A DNA stretch of 64,000 nucleotides from Chitinophagaceae bacterium. GTDB taxonomy: Bacteria; Bacteroidota; Bacteroidia; Chitinophagales; Chitinophagaceae. Position numbers and translations under genes: made by a program. The notes beneath the pieces were generated by a model. The model made no database searches, was not told where the DNA came from, and was given only the letters and a program-made list of their open reading frames with translations. The stretch is from contig JALHNJ010000001.1 of assembly GCA_022843585.1 (NCBI GenBank), positions 558,001 through 622,000 of the forward strand. Reading direction: 5' to 3'. Positions 1-8,554 of this stretch are shown one piece after another (positions within the stretch are counted from its first letter, which is position 1; every line of letters begins with the position of its first letter).

Positions 1-300
1 ATACACCGCCAGCAGGCTAAAGGGATATGCAACCCCATACATATAATTGGCCGTAGTGGGAGGAAAAACTGCTGAAAGTAACTCTTGTATCAACTCTGCA
101 TGTGGCGTTAATACCGAAAGGTCTGTAATCGTACGCATCAACTCAGGATGCTGTTCCAGTTCCCGAACAACTTGTCCATACAGTTTTTGCATGCCAGGGT
201 TGCCCTCAGCAATATTCTTTTTAAGTGCATCAGCTAAGGGGCGAAAAGAAAGTGAGCTATTAAGTGATGACTTGGCCTTATGTAAAACTCCGTCTTGCAT
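1..300 (-). CDS. N-terminal fragment of an unknown protein, cut by the window edge
   Basis: Reading the minus strand from the ATG at 298-300 gives 100 codons without a stop up to the first base of the window, so this is the beginning of a gene whose remainder lies outside. The visible part starts MQDGVLHKAKSSLNSSLSF. It continues as a helical, soluble-looking segment (GMQKLYGQVVRELEQHPEL) followed by a more hydrophobic stretch ending YGVAYPFSLLAVY. It has no signal peptide. I do not recognise the family. The composition and the long open frame look like real coding sequence, and the plus-strand frame over the same bases is Ser/Cys-rich and looks like its shadow. Confidence 0.6.
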   Translation of the reverse strand, partial: MQDGVLHKAKSSLNSSLSFRPLADALKKNIAEGNPGMQKLYGQVVRELEQHPELMRTITDLSVLTPHAELIQELLSAVFPPTTANYMYGVAYPFSLLAVY

Positions 301-478
301 AATAAAATTAGTTTTGCTGGAATTTCAACAGGCCGGACTTTCATTAGATGAGGTATACACAAAACTACTGATAAGCTTTGTATGATGCAAGTATAAGAAT
401 AACCTGTTTTACCTGCGGATAAATATGCGTTTTACAAAGGCAAATACATGATCTCTAAAAAAATCCCCGATTACTCAT
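301..478. other. Intergenic region upstream of the truncated gene
   Basis: This AT-rich gap lies between the start of the edge-truncated minus-strand gene and the 3' end of the outer-membrane protein gene. It should contain the promoter of the truncated gene. I see no convincing hairpin terminator, tRNA or small gene in it. Confidence 0.4.
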
Positions 479-1399
479 TTATCTTCTTTGGCGGCCTATT
501 ACTATCCCAACTTTAAGTTGAATTGAAAAAAATGCATCATTATCTTTTGAGTCGCCCCGTTGATCGCCGGAAGACGGAGGAACATCGCTGGGATTTAATT
601 CCCCTCTTCTGCTATATAATTGTTGTGCAATGGCTGCCCTGTTTGCCGGAAGGTAGTTATAGAATAAAGCCGGATCAATATAGGTCGTACTTACATCATC
701 CAGATAGTCGGTAAATAAAACACGGTGAACCGCTTCTAACCGGGCATTAATCATTGAATTTACTTCATACTTAACTCCCAATCCCAGAGCTACATTGATT
801 TGGTTAAGCTTATACGGTTCTCTTTCACGATACTCTCTGAAGCCCTGGCCTTCAGTACGCAAAGGTTGTAATGCATACCACTGTCCTCTTAAATTGGCTT
901 CCGGGTTGAAGGAGTAATAGCCAAGTCCTGCTACTCCATAAGGAGAAAATACAGGGGGATCGTCATCAGAATAATTTTTAAAGAACAAGGGGTGTATTTC
1001 AAATGCCAGTTGCACATCGGTGATTTTACTTCTGAAACTAAGATTTCTTTCATAGCGGCCTGAAGTAGAAGCGGCTACATTTTTTAAAATGCTATCATAA
1101 CCAACTACTGAACCAAACGTACCCTCTAAGCGAACCCCAATCATATTTTGATACATACCGATTGCATAAATACTATAGCTGGGCTTTGCTGTTTTCCAAT
1201 TCAGGTCTTTGATGAAATTTTTCCCAATACCTTTTTTTCCACCAAGGTCAGTTAGAGAGTTCATTATTCCAAAGGAACCGCCTAGCTCAACCACAATAGC
1301 ATTCTCGTAATATTTATTGTTGTAATAATAGTATTGTGCTTCCAATGTTTGGTGTAGCAAAATGTTGAGTACCAATAATGCGAAAAGGTTTTTTTTCAT
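479..1399 (-). CDS. Outer-membrane beta-barrel protein, function unknown
   Basis: The 306-residue product begins with a clear Sec signal peptide (MKKNLFALLVLNILLHQTLEA, residues 1-21) and continues as alternating amphipathic strands rich in Tyr, Phe and Gly. These are typical of small outer-membrane barrels in Bacteroidota (for example the segments VVELGGSFGIMNSL and YGVAGLGYYSF). A polar, Ser/Asp-rich loop near residues 270-290 precedes the last strand. There is no plug domain or TonB box, so it is not a TonB receptor. It is separated from the DUF1501 gene by a terminator and is probably transcribed alone. Family membership (PorT-like or general barrel) is an inference from strand pattern only. 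Confidence 0.7.
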   Translation of the reverse strand: MKKNLFALLVLNILLHQTLEAQYYYYNNKYYENAIVVELGGSFGIMNSLTDLGGKKGIGKNFIKDLNWKTAKPSYSIYAIGMYQNMIGVRLEGTFGSVVGYDSILKNVAASTSGRYERNLSFRSKITDVQLAFEIHPLFFKNYSDDDPPVFSPYGVAGLGYYSFNPEANLRGQWYALQPLRTEGQGFREYREREPYKLNQINVALGLGVKYEVNSMINARLEAVHRVLFTDYLDDVSTTYIDPALFYNYLPANRAAIAQQLYSRRGELNPSDVPPSSGDQRGDSKDNDAFFSIQLKVGIVIGRQRR

Positions 1400-1516
1400 C
1401 CTCCAACAAATTTATTCTTGCAATTGACTAGTGGTTTTTAGCAGCGGGTTGGATTTCGAAAGAGAGATAAATGTATTGAATTATCAGATTTAATAAAGTG
1501 TAAAGTATTCCACAAT

Positions 1517-1539
1517 TTAAAAAACCGGCAGAGCCGGTT
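1517..1539 (-). terminator. Rho-independent terminator after the DUF1501 gene
   Basis: AACCGGC-AGA-GCCGGTT (1523-1539) is a perfect 7-bp stem with a 3-base loop. Read on the minus strand it is followed by a run of T, a classic intrinsic terminator about 28 bases after the stop codon of the DUF1501 gene. Confidence 0.8.
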
Positions 1540-1566
1540 CGGGTTAGGGTAGTATAAAATTTCTAG

Positions 1567-3168
1567 TTATTGAACCTTCAGCACACTGAGCACTTTTTGA
1601 AGAGATTGATTTTGAAGTCGAATAAAATAGGCACCTGTTGGCAGGCCATCGTTGTAAATATCAAGATTGTAAGTCCCGGCTGTATAATCGGCATTAGCAA
1701 GCACTTTTACAACTTGCCCGAGTGAATTGAGTTGTTGTATCATCGTATTACCGCCCATTGTTGAAAACTGGATAGTAGCATTAATGGTATAAGGACTCGG
1801 CCACATTTTCAGAATCAATTTATCTGCATTGTTATTATTGGTATCGGGATCATCTGCTACACCACAAGGCCCCGTTATAAGTGGCAGCGACTGGTAGTTT
1901 TGTAATAGAATTGATTGCAATGCTGGTTGTTTTACACAAAACCATTGCTCTAACACTGATGCATACACACTGCGAAAATCATACTGGAAAGGAATATTGT
2001 TCACTACTTGTATATCAGCAGGAATATCCGGACTGGTTCCTAATATACCCTTCTTGGCATGTTTGCCAAACATGATCAATGGAGCCGCAGCACCATGGTC
2101 GGTACCCAGACTTGCATTTGATTTGATACGGCGGCCAAATTCAGAATAGGTCATACCCATTACACGGTCATCCAATCCCATCAATTCTAAATCTTCCTGA
2201 AAAGCACTGATGCCGGATGAAAGATCTTTCAAAAGTCTTGCATGAAGACCAGTTGTTGTGTCGCTGGCGTTTACTTGCCTTTTATGCGTATCAAATTGAC
2301 CCATTGAAACGGTGTACACTCTTGTTTTTAATCCACCTTTTATTAAACGGGCAACAATTTTTAATTGCTCCGCTAAACCATTGTCGCTTGGATAAGCAGC
2401 CATTGTAGATGCGTTTTGATAGGCAGCTCTTATGATGTCTGAATAGATCTTTGTTTTCTCTGAAATGACCCGTAAGAATTTTAATTCTTTATTGGCTGGG
2501 GCGGAGTTTAATGGGTAATCAGAAAACGGATTGACAAAGGAATATATTTTTTCAGGATCAGTAATAGATAAACCCATGGAGTAGATAGAACCTTGCACAG
2601 CCAATGTTGGAAAATTACTTATTTGTATCGCCAGCGGATCGGGCATTTCAGGATTAGGAAAAGCATCAGGATAACCCGGATATTCACTTTCTAAATAGCG
2701 ACCCATCCATCCGGTTTTCACTCTTTCTCTACGGTTTCTAGTGGTATCACCACTATTCCATACATCCGTATCACGGAAATGAGAGAAGCTTGGGTTTTCA
2801 TATCCTACCGATTGAACAATGCTCATCTTTCCTTCATTGAACATATTCTGCATGGCTGTCATTGCAGGATGCAAACCAGATTTATCTGAACCATCTAACC
2901 GCAACACCTGGCTTTGCGGTATTGCGACATTCGTTCTTGCATTGTAATAATTACCGTAGATATCTATTGGTATTACCATATTCAATCCGTCATTACCACC
3001 GGCTAACTGTACTAATACAAAAACATGATCTGTGTCGGTCAATGTCTCTTCTAACAAACGGGCAAGGCTGCTTTCTGCGCCTTGTGCAGTAAACGAAAAT
3101 CCATTTAATAAAGCAGGCATGGTAACTGCTACCGGAACTGTATTGCGTAAAAATTTTCTTCTGTCCAT
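1567..3168 (-). CDS. DUF1501 protein with Tat-like signal and T9SS sorting domain
   Basis: The 533-residue protein carries the DUF1501 (sulfatase/alkaline-phosphatase-fold) signatures: QLAGGNDGLNMVIP near residues 54-67, a YSEFGRR motif, and GTDHGAAAP followed by a conserved Gly-rich FGKHAKKG. The N-terminus MDRRKFLRNTVPVAV has a twin-arginine motif and a short hydrophobic core, as expected for Tat export. From about residue 450 it ends in a type A T9SS sorting domain (MWPSPYTINATIQF to the C-terminal KVLSVLKVQ). It lies 30 bp downstream of the DUF1800 gene in the same orientation, the usual pairing. Function in this family is not established. A secreted or surface-attached hydrolase or scaffold is inferred. 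Confidence 0.85.
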   Translation of the reverse strand: MDRRKFLRNTVPVAVTMPALLNGFSFTAQGAESSLARLLEETLTDTDHVFVLVQLAGGNDGLNMVIPIDIYGNYYNARTNVAIPQSQVLRLDGSDKSGLHPAMTAMQNMFNEGKMSIVQSVGYENPSFSHFRDTDVWNSGDTTRNRRERVKTGWMGRYLESEYPGYPDAFPNPEMPDPLAIQISNFPTLAVQGSIYSMGLSITDPEKIYSFVNPFSDYPLNSAPANKELKFLRVISEKTKIYSDIIRAAYQNASTMAAYPSDNGLAEQLKIVARLIKGGLKTRVYTVSMGQFDTHKRQVNASDTTTGLHARLLKDLSSGISAFQEDLELMGLDDRVMGMTYSEFGRRIKSNASLGTDHGAAAPLIMFGKHAKKGILGTSPDIPADIQVVNNIPFQYDFRSVYASVLEQWFCVKQPALQSILLQNYQSLPLITGPCGVADDPDTNNNNADKLILKMWPSPYTINATIQFSTMGGNTMIQQLNSLGQVVKVLANADYTAGTYNLDIYNDGLPTGAYFIRLQNQSLQKVLSVLKVQ

Positions 3169-3198
3169 ACTGTTGGTTTTACATAGCTTTTATAGGCC

Positions 3199-4833
3199 TT
3201 AGCATAAATGAAACTCAGGAAGGTTCATCAGGAATTTGAACATTTCATTTAGCGAAGTATTAATAACGGGATTGTTGTTACTGTTCCAGGCATTGGTCCA
3301 CACCGTATCATCCGGTGTATTGTTCAGTAAAAAATTTCTTTTTACATAATTTTTGGAATTAGCTGATAAAGGATATCGTAACAATAAGGCTGTTACATCA
3401 TCTATCAATTGATCAGGATTAGCAGGATTGGTTGAATAAGCAGCAAATGTTCTCACATCAATTACCGCATCATTTACTAATGCATCTGTAAAATCTGCTC
3501 TCTTGGGTAATGAATTGCTGTTTACCCATAGTTCATAATGCATGGGTTCCTGGTAATAGGAGGGCCATCCCGAAACATCCGGTGGTTGAAATAATTCCTG
3601 CTGCATATCTGCCGCATTACGGAAAATGGAGAAGAACAACGGATAACCAGTTGTATAATTTGTATAAGGTGGAAAATTCACGTTAAACTCCCGAAGCGTA
3701 CCCACAATAATATCATACGGGTTTTTGATATAGCAAGCCTGGTTGATTGCATCAAAAAAGTGTTCACTCTTAAATAAAACTTCCAGTGCTGGTTTTACAT
3801 CGTAGTTGTTAGTGCGCAGTAGCTCTGCCATTGGAATAATTACATCAGTTTCTGTAGCATCATCAATTTCATAATACACAAACCACTTGTATAGTTTGCG
3901 GCAAATAAATCTGGCTGCTTCTGTTGTATTGAACAGCATATCCATCAACGCATCTAGCTCCTGGTTGGGATCGGTACTTCCGCTAATGGTTGTATTGTTA
4001 TAAAATGCCGAAAATGATTTTGCGCCAATATCATGAGCACCGGTATCTAAATAAGAAGCTAATGGGTTTTCATTGATACGCCAGCCTGTTAGAACCCTGG
4101 CCGCTGCGATTACATCATTTTCAGTGTACTGTGAGTCATTGCCTTTGCCGATTGCAAATAATTCTTGTAATTCTCTTGCATAGTTTTCGTCTGGCGCCTG
4201 TCTTGAATTTAAAAAACCATTCAAGTGCACCAGCATGGCCGGGTCAATTGTTACTTCTCTTACTAAAGTTTTAAAATTGCCCAATGCATTTGTACGTAAT
4301 AAATTATGGTGACGGTATAGAAACGCCGCATTATCAATTTCTGATTGCTGTATAGAAAAATGATGATGCCAGAACAGCACCATTTTTTCCTGGATACTTC
4401 TTTGCTGGTTAATAATAAGACCTGCCCACCATTTTTTTAAGCTATCATTACGGCGGCTGTTTATCTGTCCTCTTATTTCTGCGGCACTGGCTGTGTTGGG
4501 ATCGTTTACCCATGTTTGTCCGATTGCTACGCCCAGGTCATCATAGAGTTCACCATCATCTTCTAATAATCCATAATCTCTTAGCGGTGGACTTGGAACG
4601 GAAGTAGTATTGAGCAACTCATCTACAGCATCTGCAGGAGACAAGGAAAGAAAATGATCTACGTCTGCTTTTTTAGCACCGAACATTGTACGTTTCAACA
4701 GGTGAGTTACTTCATTAACAGTCCAGCTCCCTGCATACGGAGCAAGCCCTGCAAATTCCGGTCTTGTTGTTTTCTTTTTCGTAGAAGTATTGACTCTTCT
4801 TCCGGCTCGTTTAAAAAAATCTCTTCTGTCCAT
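3199..4833 (-). CDS. DUF1800 domain protein
   Basis: The 544-residue product has the DUF1800 hallmarks: LLKRTMFGAKKADVDHF near the N-terminus, a KWWAGLIINQQ / EKMVLFWHHHFS block, and NYARELQELFAIGKG followed by ENDVIAAARVLTGW. It begins MDRRDFFKRAGRR, resembling a twin-arginine motif, but no hydrophobic core follows. A stand-alone Tat signal is therefore incomplete. It is immediately upstream of the DUF1501 gene and 25 bp downstream of the T9SS-B repeat protein, so the three probably form one transcript. DUF1800 and DUF1501 genes are a well-known pair in Bacteroidota and Planctomycetes with no settled biochemical role. Confidence 0.85.
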   Translation of the reverse strand: MDRRDFFKRAGRRVNTSTKKKTTRPEFAGLAPYAGSWTVNEVTHLLKRTMFGAKKADVDHFLSLSPADAVDELLNTTSVPSPPLRDYGLLEDDGELYDDLGVAIGQTWVNDPNTASAAEIRGQINSRRNDSLKKWWAGLIINQQRSIQEKMVLFWHHHFSIQQSEIDNAAFLYRHHNLLRTNALGNFKTLVREVTIDPAMLVHLNGFLNSRQAPDENYARELQELFAIGKGNDSQYTENDVIAAARVLTGWRINENPLASYLDTGAHDIGAKSFSAFYNNTTISGSTDPNQELDALMDMLFNTTEAARFICRKLYKWFVYYEIDDATETDVIIPMAELLRTNNYDVKPALEVLFKSEHFFDAINQACYIKNPYDIIVGTLREFNVNFPPYTNYTTGYPLFFSIFRNAADMQQELFQPPDVSGWPSYYQEPMHYELWVNSNSLPKRADFTDALVNDAVIDVRTFAAYSTNPANPDQLIDDVTALLLRYPLSANSKNYVKRNFLLNNTPDDTVWTNAWNSNNNPVINTSLNEMFKFLMNLPEFHLC

Positions 4834-4858
4834 AATAAAAATTTTCCGTGATAAATAA

Positions 4859-6805
4859 TTATCTGATCAATACAAAAGTTCCTTTCTGCTGGTGAAATTT
4901 ATTTTCAATGTCTTTGTACTCTACTACATAAATAAAAACAGATGATGGCTGAAGCACTCCTTTGAAATAGCCATTCCATCGTTGGTTCATTTCAGAGCTT
5001 CTAAAAACCATTTCACCATTTCTATTAAAGATCTGTAAGCGATAGCCGTCGGGCACTTTGCCCAATGGACCGAAATGATCATTTCTTCCATCTCCGTTCG
5101 GTGTGAAGCCGGTAGGAATATTTACCAGTGCATCATTTAACACTACTACTCTGAACTGATCGGACACCTGGCAACCTTCGGTAGAGTAATTAGTAGCGAT
5201 ATAAACAGTGGTTGTTAGTGGTGATGCGACTGGATCTTTACAATTATTACAACTAAGTGAAGAATGGTCAACCCACATTATATTAGCATTACCACTTGCA
5301 TGAAGTACAACACTTTGTCCTACGAAAATGGTATCTGCTTTTCGTGTATTGTCAAAAGGGCCACTAACGGGAATGGGTAAATAGTCTACTATTACGGAGT
5401 CATAACCACAAGCATCTTGTAATGTGTCCCTAAATGGAATAAATGTATTTATATTACATACAACAGAATCCTGTGTAGTGATCTGTGGTATTTTTAATTT
5501 GATAACTGCGAAGTCTGCATCGCCCCGTGAATTATTAAAATCACCATCACCAGATTCTGAATCACCGGCGAGATAGTATTCATCTCTTTCGGGGTCTCTT
5601 ACCATAAAACGCATATGGTCGTTGCTGCTGCCGCCCCAGTTTTGCTTCCATATTATAGTGCCGGTGGAGCTCAACTTTACTGTCCAGAAATCACCATCAC
5701 CAAGGGAACCGGTTACATCTCCATTATTGGAATAGGTAACACCGCCAACTATATAACCACTATCTCTATCGGTAATTATTGTTTTCGCATATTCTGCATC
5801 GGTGCCTCCTAATACTTTTTGCCAGTTCAGTTTTCCCCGCAGGTCAACATTTATAATCCAATAATCCTGGCTGCCTTTTGCGCCGCTTATATCGCCATCG
5901 GTTGAAGTGGTATAACCTGCTAGGGTTAATGAAGCATCGGCGCCTTTCGTCATGGTATAGGCTACATCATTTTGTGAACCGCCATAAATCTTACTGAATA
6001 TTTTATTGCCATTGCCATCAATGGCCAGCAGCCACATGTCGTAGTTTTTTTGACTGGGCGGAATATCACCATCAACAGAGTTAGTAAAACCAGCGGCGAA
6101 TATGGTGCCGTTAATAATTTCAATATCGAACAACTCTTCATTTTTGCTACCACCATAGCATCTGCTCCATTGCAATACACCAGATGCATTTATTTTTAGC
6201 AGCACTCCATCGGTATAAGTACCGGTGCTATGATTGCCTCTTATATCGCCATCATTAGAAGAAGAAGATGCAGCAATCAAAAAGCTTCCATCGGGAGTTA
6301 AGGTAATATGGTTACCAATATCAAGACCAGAGCCGCCAAATCTTTTTTGCCATTGCAGGTTGCCATCGGCCGTTAATTTCAATAACCAAATATCTTTTGT
6401 GCCACCAAAGCCAACCACTACTCCACCATCGGTAGAGTTAGTTTCGCCAAGCACCATATAACCGCCATCACTTGTTTGCACTACATCTCTTGCACTTTCA
6501 TAACCAGTGCCACCAAAGGATCTTTCCCATTGAATGATACCGCATTTATCAAGTTTTAAAACCCAAAGATCCCAATAGTCACGATTAGGCTGTGCACTTA
6601 TATCACCATTTCTTGAATCGGTATAGCCTACTACAATAGTGCCGCCATCAGTAGTGATTTTTATTGCGAAAGGAACATCTACATTGCCGCCGCCATACTG
6701 CATTGCCCAATGGCGGGGAGGTAATTGTGCATATAATAAATAGCTGTTGCAGAAGAGTGCAGCAAAAAATAGTAGTAAAGATTTTCTCACAAGTTGGCGA
6801 TTCAT
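4859..6805 (-). CDS. Secreted repeat protein with T9SS type B (gliding-associated) C-terminus
   Basis: The 648-residue protein starts with a Sec signal peptide (LLLFFAALFCNSYLLYA). It then shows about seven tandem copies of a 55-65 residue unit with consensus W-x-GGS-x-x-D, DGGYIVxGxT and GDI. The copies are marked by GGGNVD, GGTGYE, GGSGLD, GGSKNE, GGSQND, GGTDAE and GGSSND, and probably form a beta-propeller-like array. The C-terminal ~90 residues (IPTGFTPNGDGRNDHF to GTFVLIR) match the gliding-motility-associated type B sorting domain. The protein is predicted to be exported through T9SS and held on the surface. It heads the cluster containing DUF1800 and DUF1501. Ligand or enzymatic role is unknown. 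Confidence 0.85.
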   Translation of the reverse strand: MNRQLVRKSLLLFFAALFCNSYLLYAQLPPRHWAMQYGGGNVDVPFAIKITTDGGTIVVGYTDSRNGDISAQPNRDYWDLWVLKLDKCGIIQWERSFGGTGYESARDVVQTSDGGYMVLGETNSTDGGVVVGFGGTKDIWLLKLTADGNLQWQKRFGGSGLDIGNHITLTPDGSFLIAASSSSNDGDIRGNHSTGTYTDGVLLKINASGVLQWSRCYGGSKNEELFDIEIINGTIFAAGFTNSVDGDIPPSQKNYDMWLLAIDGNGNKIFSKIYGGSQNDVAYTMTKGADASLTLAGYTTSTDGDISGAKGSQDYWIINVDLRGKLNWQKVLGGTDAEYAKTIITDRDSGYIVGGVTYSNNGDVTGSLGDGDFWTVKLSSTGTIIWKQNWGGSSNDHMRFMVRDPERDEYYLAGDSESGDGDFNNSRGDADFAVIKLKIPQITTQDSVVCNINTFIPFRDTLQDACGYDSVIVDYLPIPVSGPFDNTRKADTIFVGQSVVLHASGNANIMWVDHSSLSCNNCKDPVASPLTTTVYIATNYSTEGCQVSDQFRVVVLNDALVNIPTGFTPNGDGRNDHFGPLGKVPDGYRLQIFNRNGEMVFRSSEMNQRWNGYFKGVLQPSSVFIYVVEYKDIENKFHQQKGTFVLIR

Positions 6806-6918
6806 AGAATAATTGATCTGCCAGTAGTTGCAAGTATTATGCTAAAACTTTATTTATAAAGACAGGTAGAACATTTTCATTACTCTTTGCGGAGAAAAAG
6901 TTTTGCCGTAGTATTTTA

Positions 6919-7575
6919 CTAAGAATTGTACTGGGATTTTTTCTGTTGAAAGTACCTGCATCCTTCCCGTAATCCGCATTTATTGCATTTTGGATTGCGG
7001 GCAATACATACATAACGGCCATGGAGTATTAACCAATGATGTGCTTTATGAACCAATGATTGCGGAATATTTTTTATCAGTTCTTTTTCTACAGCCAGTG
7101 GAGTGGAAGCTGTTTGTGGTACGAGGCCAATTCGTTTGCTTACCCGAAACACATGTGTATCAACCGCCATGTTAGGTTGCTGGTCAATTACTGATGTAAT
7201 TACATTGGCTGTTTTTCTTCCAACGCCGGGGAGTTCAATTAATTCATCCACCGTCATGGGTATTTCACCATTAAATTTCTCCATCACCTTATTGGCCATG
7301 CCAATAAGATGTTTGGTTTTATTGTTGGGATAGGAAATACTTTTGATGAAGGGAAACAGATCATCGAAGCTGGCTTTGCTAAGTGCCTGCACAGTTGGAT
7401 ATTTTCTGAAAATATCCGGGGTGGTCATGTTCACTCTTTTATCGGTGCATTGAGCAGAAAGAATAACGGCTACCAGTAATTCGTACGGATTATCGAAAGT
7501 GAGTTCGGTTTCCGCCACCGGCATATTTTTTTCGAAATAATCAATGGTGAATTGGTAACGTTCTTTGCGGGTCAT
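6919..7575 (-). CDS. nth: Endonuclease III (DNA glycosylase/AP lyase)
   Basis: The 218-residue length and motifs match the Nth base-excision repair enzyme, which removes oxidised pyrimidines and nicks abasic sites. The helix-hairpin-helix LPGVGRKTANVI holds the catalytic Lys, and the catalytic Asp follows in AVDTHVFRVSKRIG. The C-terminal [4Fe-4S] cluster ligands are spaced C-X6-C-X2-C-X5-C (CIARNPKCNKCGLREGC). All key residues are present. The gene stands alone, in the same orientation as the T9SS cluster behind it. Confidence 0.95.
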   Translation of the reverse strand: MTRKERYQFTIDYFEKNMPVAETELTFDNPYELLVAVILSAQCTDKRVNMTTPDIFRKYPTVQALSKASFDDLFPFIKSISYPNNKTKHLIGMANKVMEKFNGEIPMTVDELIELPGVGRKTANVITSVIDQQPNMAVDTHVFRVSKRIGLVPQTASTPLAVEKELIKNIPQSLVHKAHHWLILHGRYVCIARNPKCNKCGLREGCRYFQQKKSQYNS

Positions 7576-7625
7576 TTTATTTTCCTGCTCTTAAAGATGA
7601 ATTTGGAAAAGCAAGATAAGGAAAG

Positions 7626-7823
7626 ATGTTACTCTTCAGTAGAGTACTTAACGGTGATGGAAAGAAAAATGAAAGATGTTCAATAGAATTGCCGGACGAT
7701 GAAGAGTGGCTCTCACCAATTCTTTCACTGGAAGAATTTGTTGCGAACAATCCGCCACAGGCGGATGCAACAGACGATGATAGTAGCAATGCAGCTCGTA
7801 TCAAAATAAAAAAAGCATCCTGA
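7626..7823 (+). CDS. Small acidic unknown protein, possibly frameshifted
   Basis: This 65-codon frame encodes an acidic central stretch (LPDDEEWLSPILSLEEFV) and a basic tail (ARIKIKKAS). It overlaps, in another frame, a second short reading frame starting at the ATG at 7597 (MNLEKQDKERCYSSVEYL...) that stops at about 7684. The upstream frame has a more natural start and composition and the downstream frame a more natural body. One gene broken by a frameshift is as likely as two small genes. The opposite strand frame is Ser-rich and looks like a shadow. I do not recognise any family. Confidence 0.35.
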   Translation: MLLFSRVLNGDGKKNERCSIELPDDEEWLSPILSLEEFVANNPPQADATDDDSSNAARIKIKKAS

Positions 7824-7862
7824 ATTTCAGAATGCCAGTAATTTTTAAGCCTTGTTGGTTAA

Positions 7863-8096
7863 TTATACTTCCTCTGTCAAATGTTCTTTGGCATGATTCA
7901 GTACATTCAATACTACTTCGGTGCGGGGCGACTCAGTAAGCTTATCCAGCCTGTGCATGGAAGCTTTAAGAACGGCCAGTTTTTCACGAAGCGTCCAATC
8001 ACTTTCCAAAGCGGCTTTAATTGCTGCTGATTTTTTCAGCGAGGTTTCTTTGTACAAATACAATAATAAATCCTCAGGTGTAAAATTTTTTGTCAT
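7863..8096 (-). CDS. Small unknown protein
   Basis: This 77-residue, highly helical protein (MTKNFTPEDLLLYLYKETS, then a charged helix ending HLTEEV) has no signal peptide, membrane segment or cysteine. The opening resembles the short N-terminal helical pieces found in anti-sigma-factor-like proteins of Bacteroidota, but there is no sigma gene next to it, so that is only a loose resemblance. It is flanked by the small ORF region and by a 150-bp gap before the divIC-like gene. Coding status is supported by its composition and natural start. Function is unknown. Confidence 0.6.
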   Translation of the reverse strand: MTKNFTPEDLLLYLYKETSLKKSAAIKAALESDWTLREKLAVLKASMHRLDKLTESPRTEVVLNVLNHAKEHLTEEV

Positions 8097-8246
8097 TTTA
8101 GCAAACCGGTTAGTGTGTCCAATATATGTGTGTGTGTCCAGAGTGTAGCTGGAATTTAAAACGTCCGTTCTATTAACGGGGGCTTGCTTTGGCTTATTGT
8201 GTGCTTGCTGGTAATTCTTTATTGCGCAGTAAGTGTAATAGGAATT

Positions 8247-8537
8247 TTACGGTATGATGAAGATCTCTTCATTATCTCTTTTCATGAAATACTTTTCCCG
8301 GGCATATTTTTCCAGTGTAGCAGGATTGTTCTTAAGTGCCTCTAATTCTTTACGTTCGGTAGCTATTTCTGATGTGTAATGGATTTTGCTTTGCTGTAAA
8401 CTTCTTAACTCTTTACGGCGTTCCATCTGTGTTAAAAAATCGTTTTTATCCAGGAAAAGGATTACTACGCAAAAAGCTGCAAAGGCAATAAAGTACTTGT
8501 TCTTAAGAAATGCGGGGATATGGGTTAGTAATCTCAT
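8247..8537 (-). CDS. FtsB/DivIC-family septum formation initiator
   Basis: With the start at 8537 (MRLLTHIPAFLKNKYFIAF) the product is 96 residues. It has a short cytoplasmic tail, one transmembrane helix (YFIAFAAFCVVILFL), then a periplasmic coiled coil and the conserved YAREKYFMKRDNEEIFII end typical of DivIC/FtsB. These bitopic proteins form the FtsB-FtsL-FtsQ complex that activates septal peptidoglycan synthesis. A longer frame begins at 8588, but its extra 17 residues precede the natural start and have no family support. It lies downstream of eno, separated by a palindrome, as is common in Bacteroidota. Confidence 0.85.
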   Translation of the reverse strand: MRLLTHIPAFLKNKYFIAFAAFCVVILFLDKNDFLTQMERRKELRSLQQSKIHYTSEIATERKELEALKNNPATLEKYAREKYFMKRDNEEIFIIP

Positions 8538-8554
8538 AAATGGATATTTGATAA

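Noticed and set aside
47-385. 112-residue plus-strand frame at the left edge
   Set aside because: Ser/Cys-rich and antisense to a more natural minus-strand frame starting at 300.
7577-7804. 75-residue minus-strand frame
   Set aside because: Low-complexity Ser/Leu-rich sequence antisense to a more plausible acidic small protein.
8097-8246. TG-rich direct repeats (GTGTGTCC) upstream of the 77-residue gene
   Set aside because: Only two short imperfect copies in a 150-bp gap. Simple-sequence drift is sufficient explanation.
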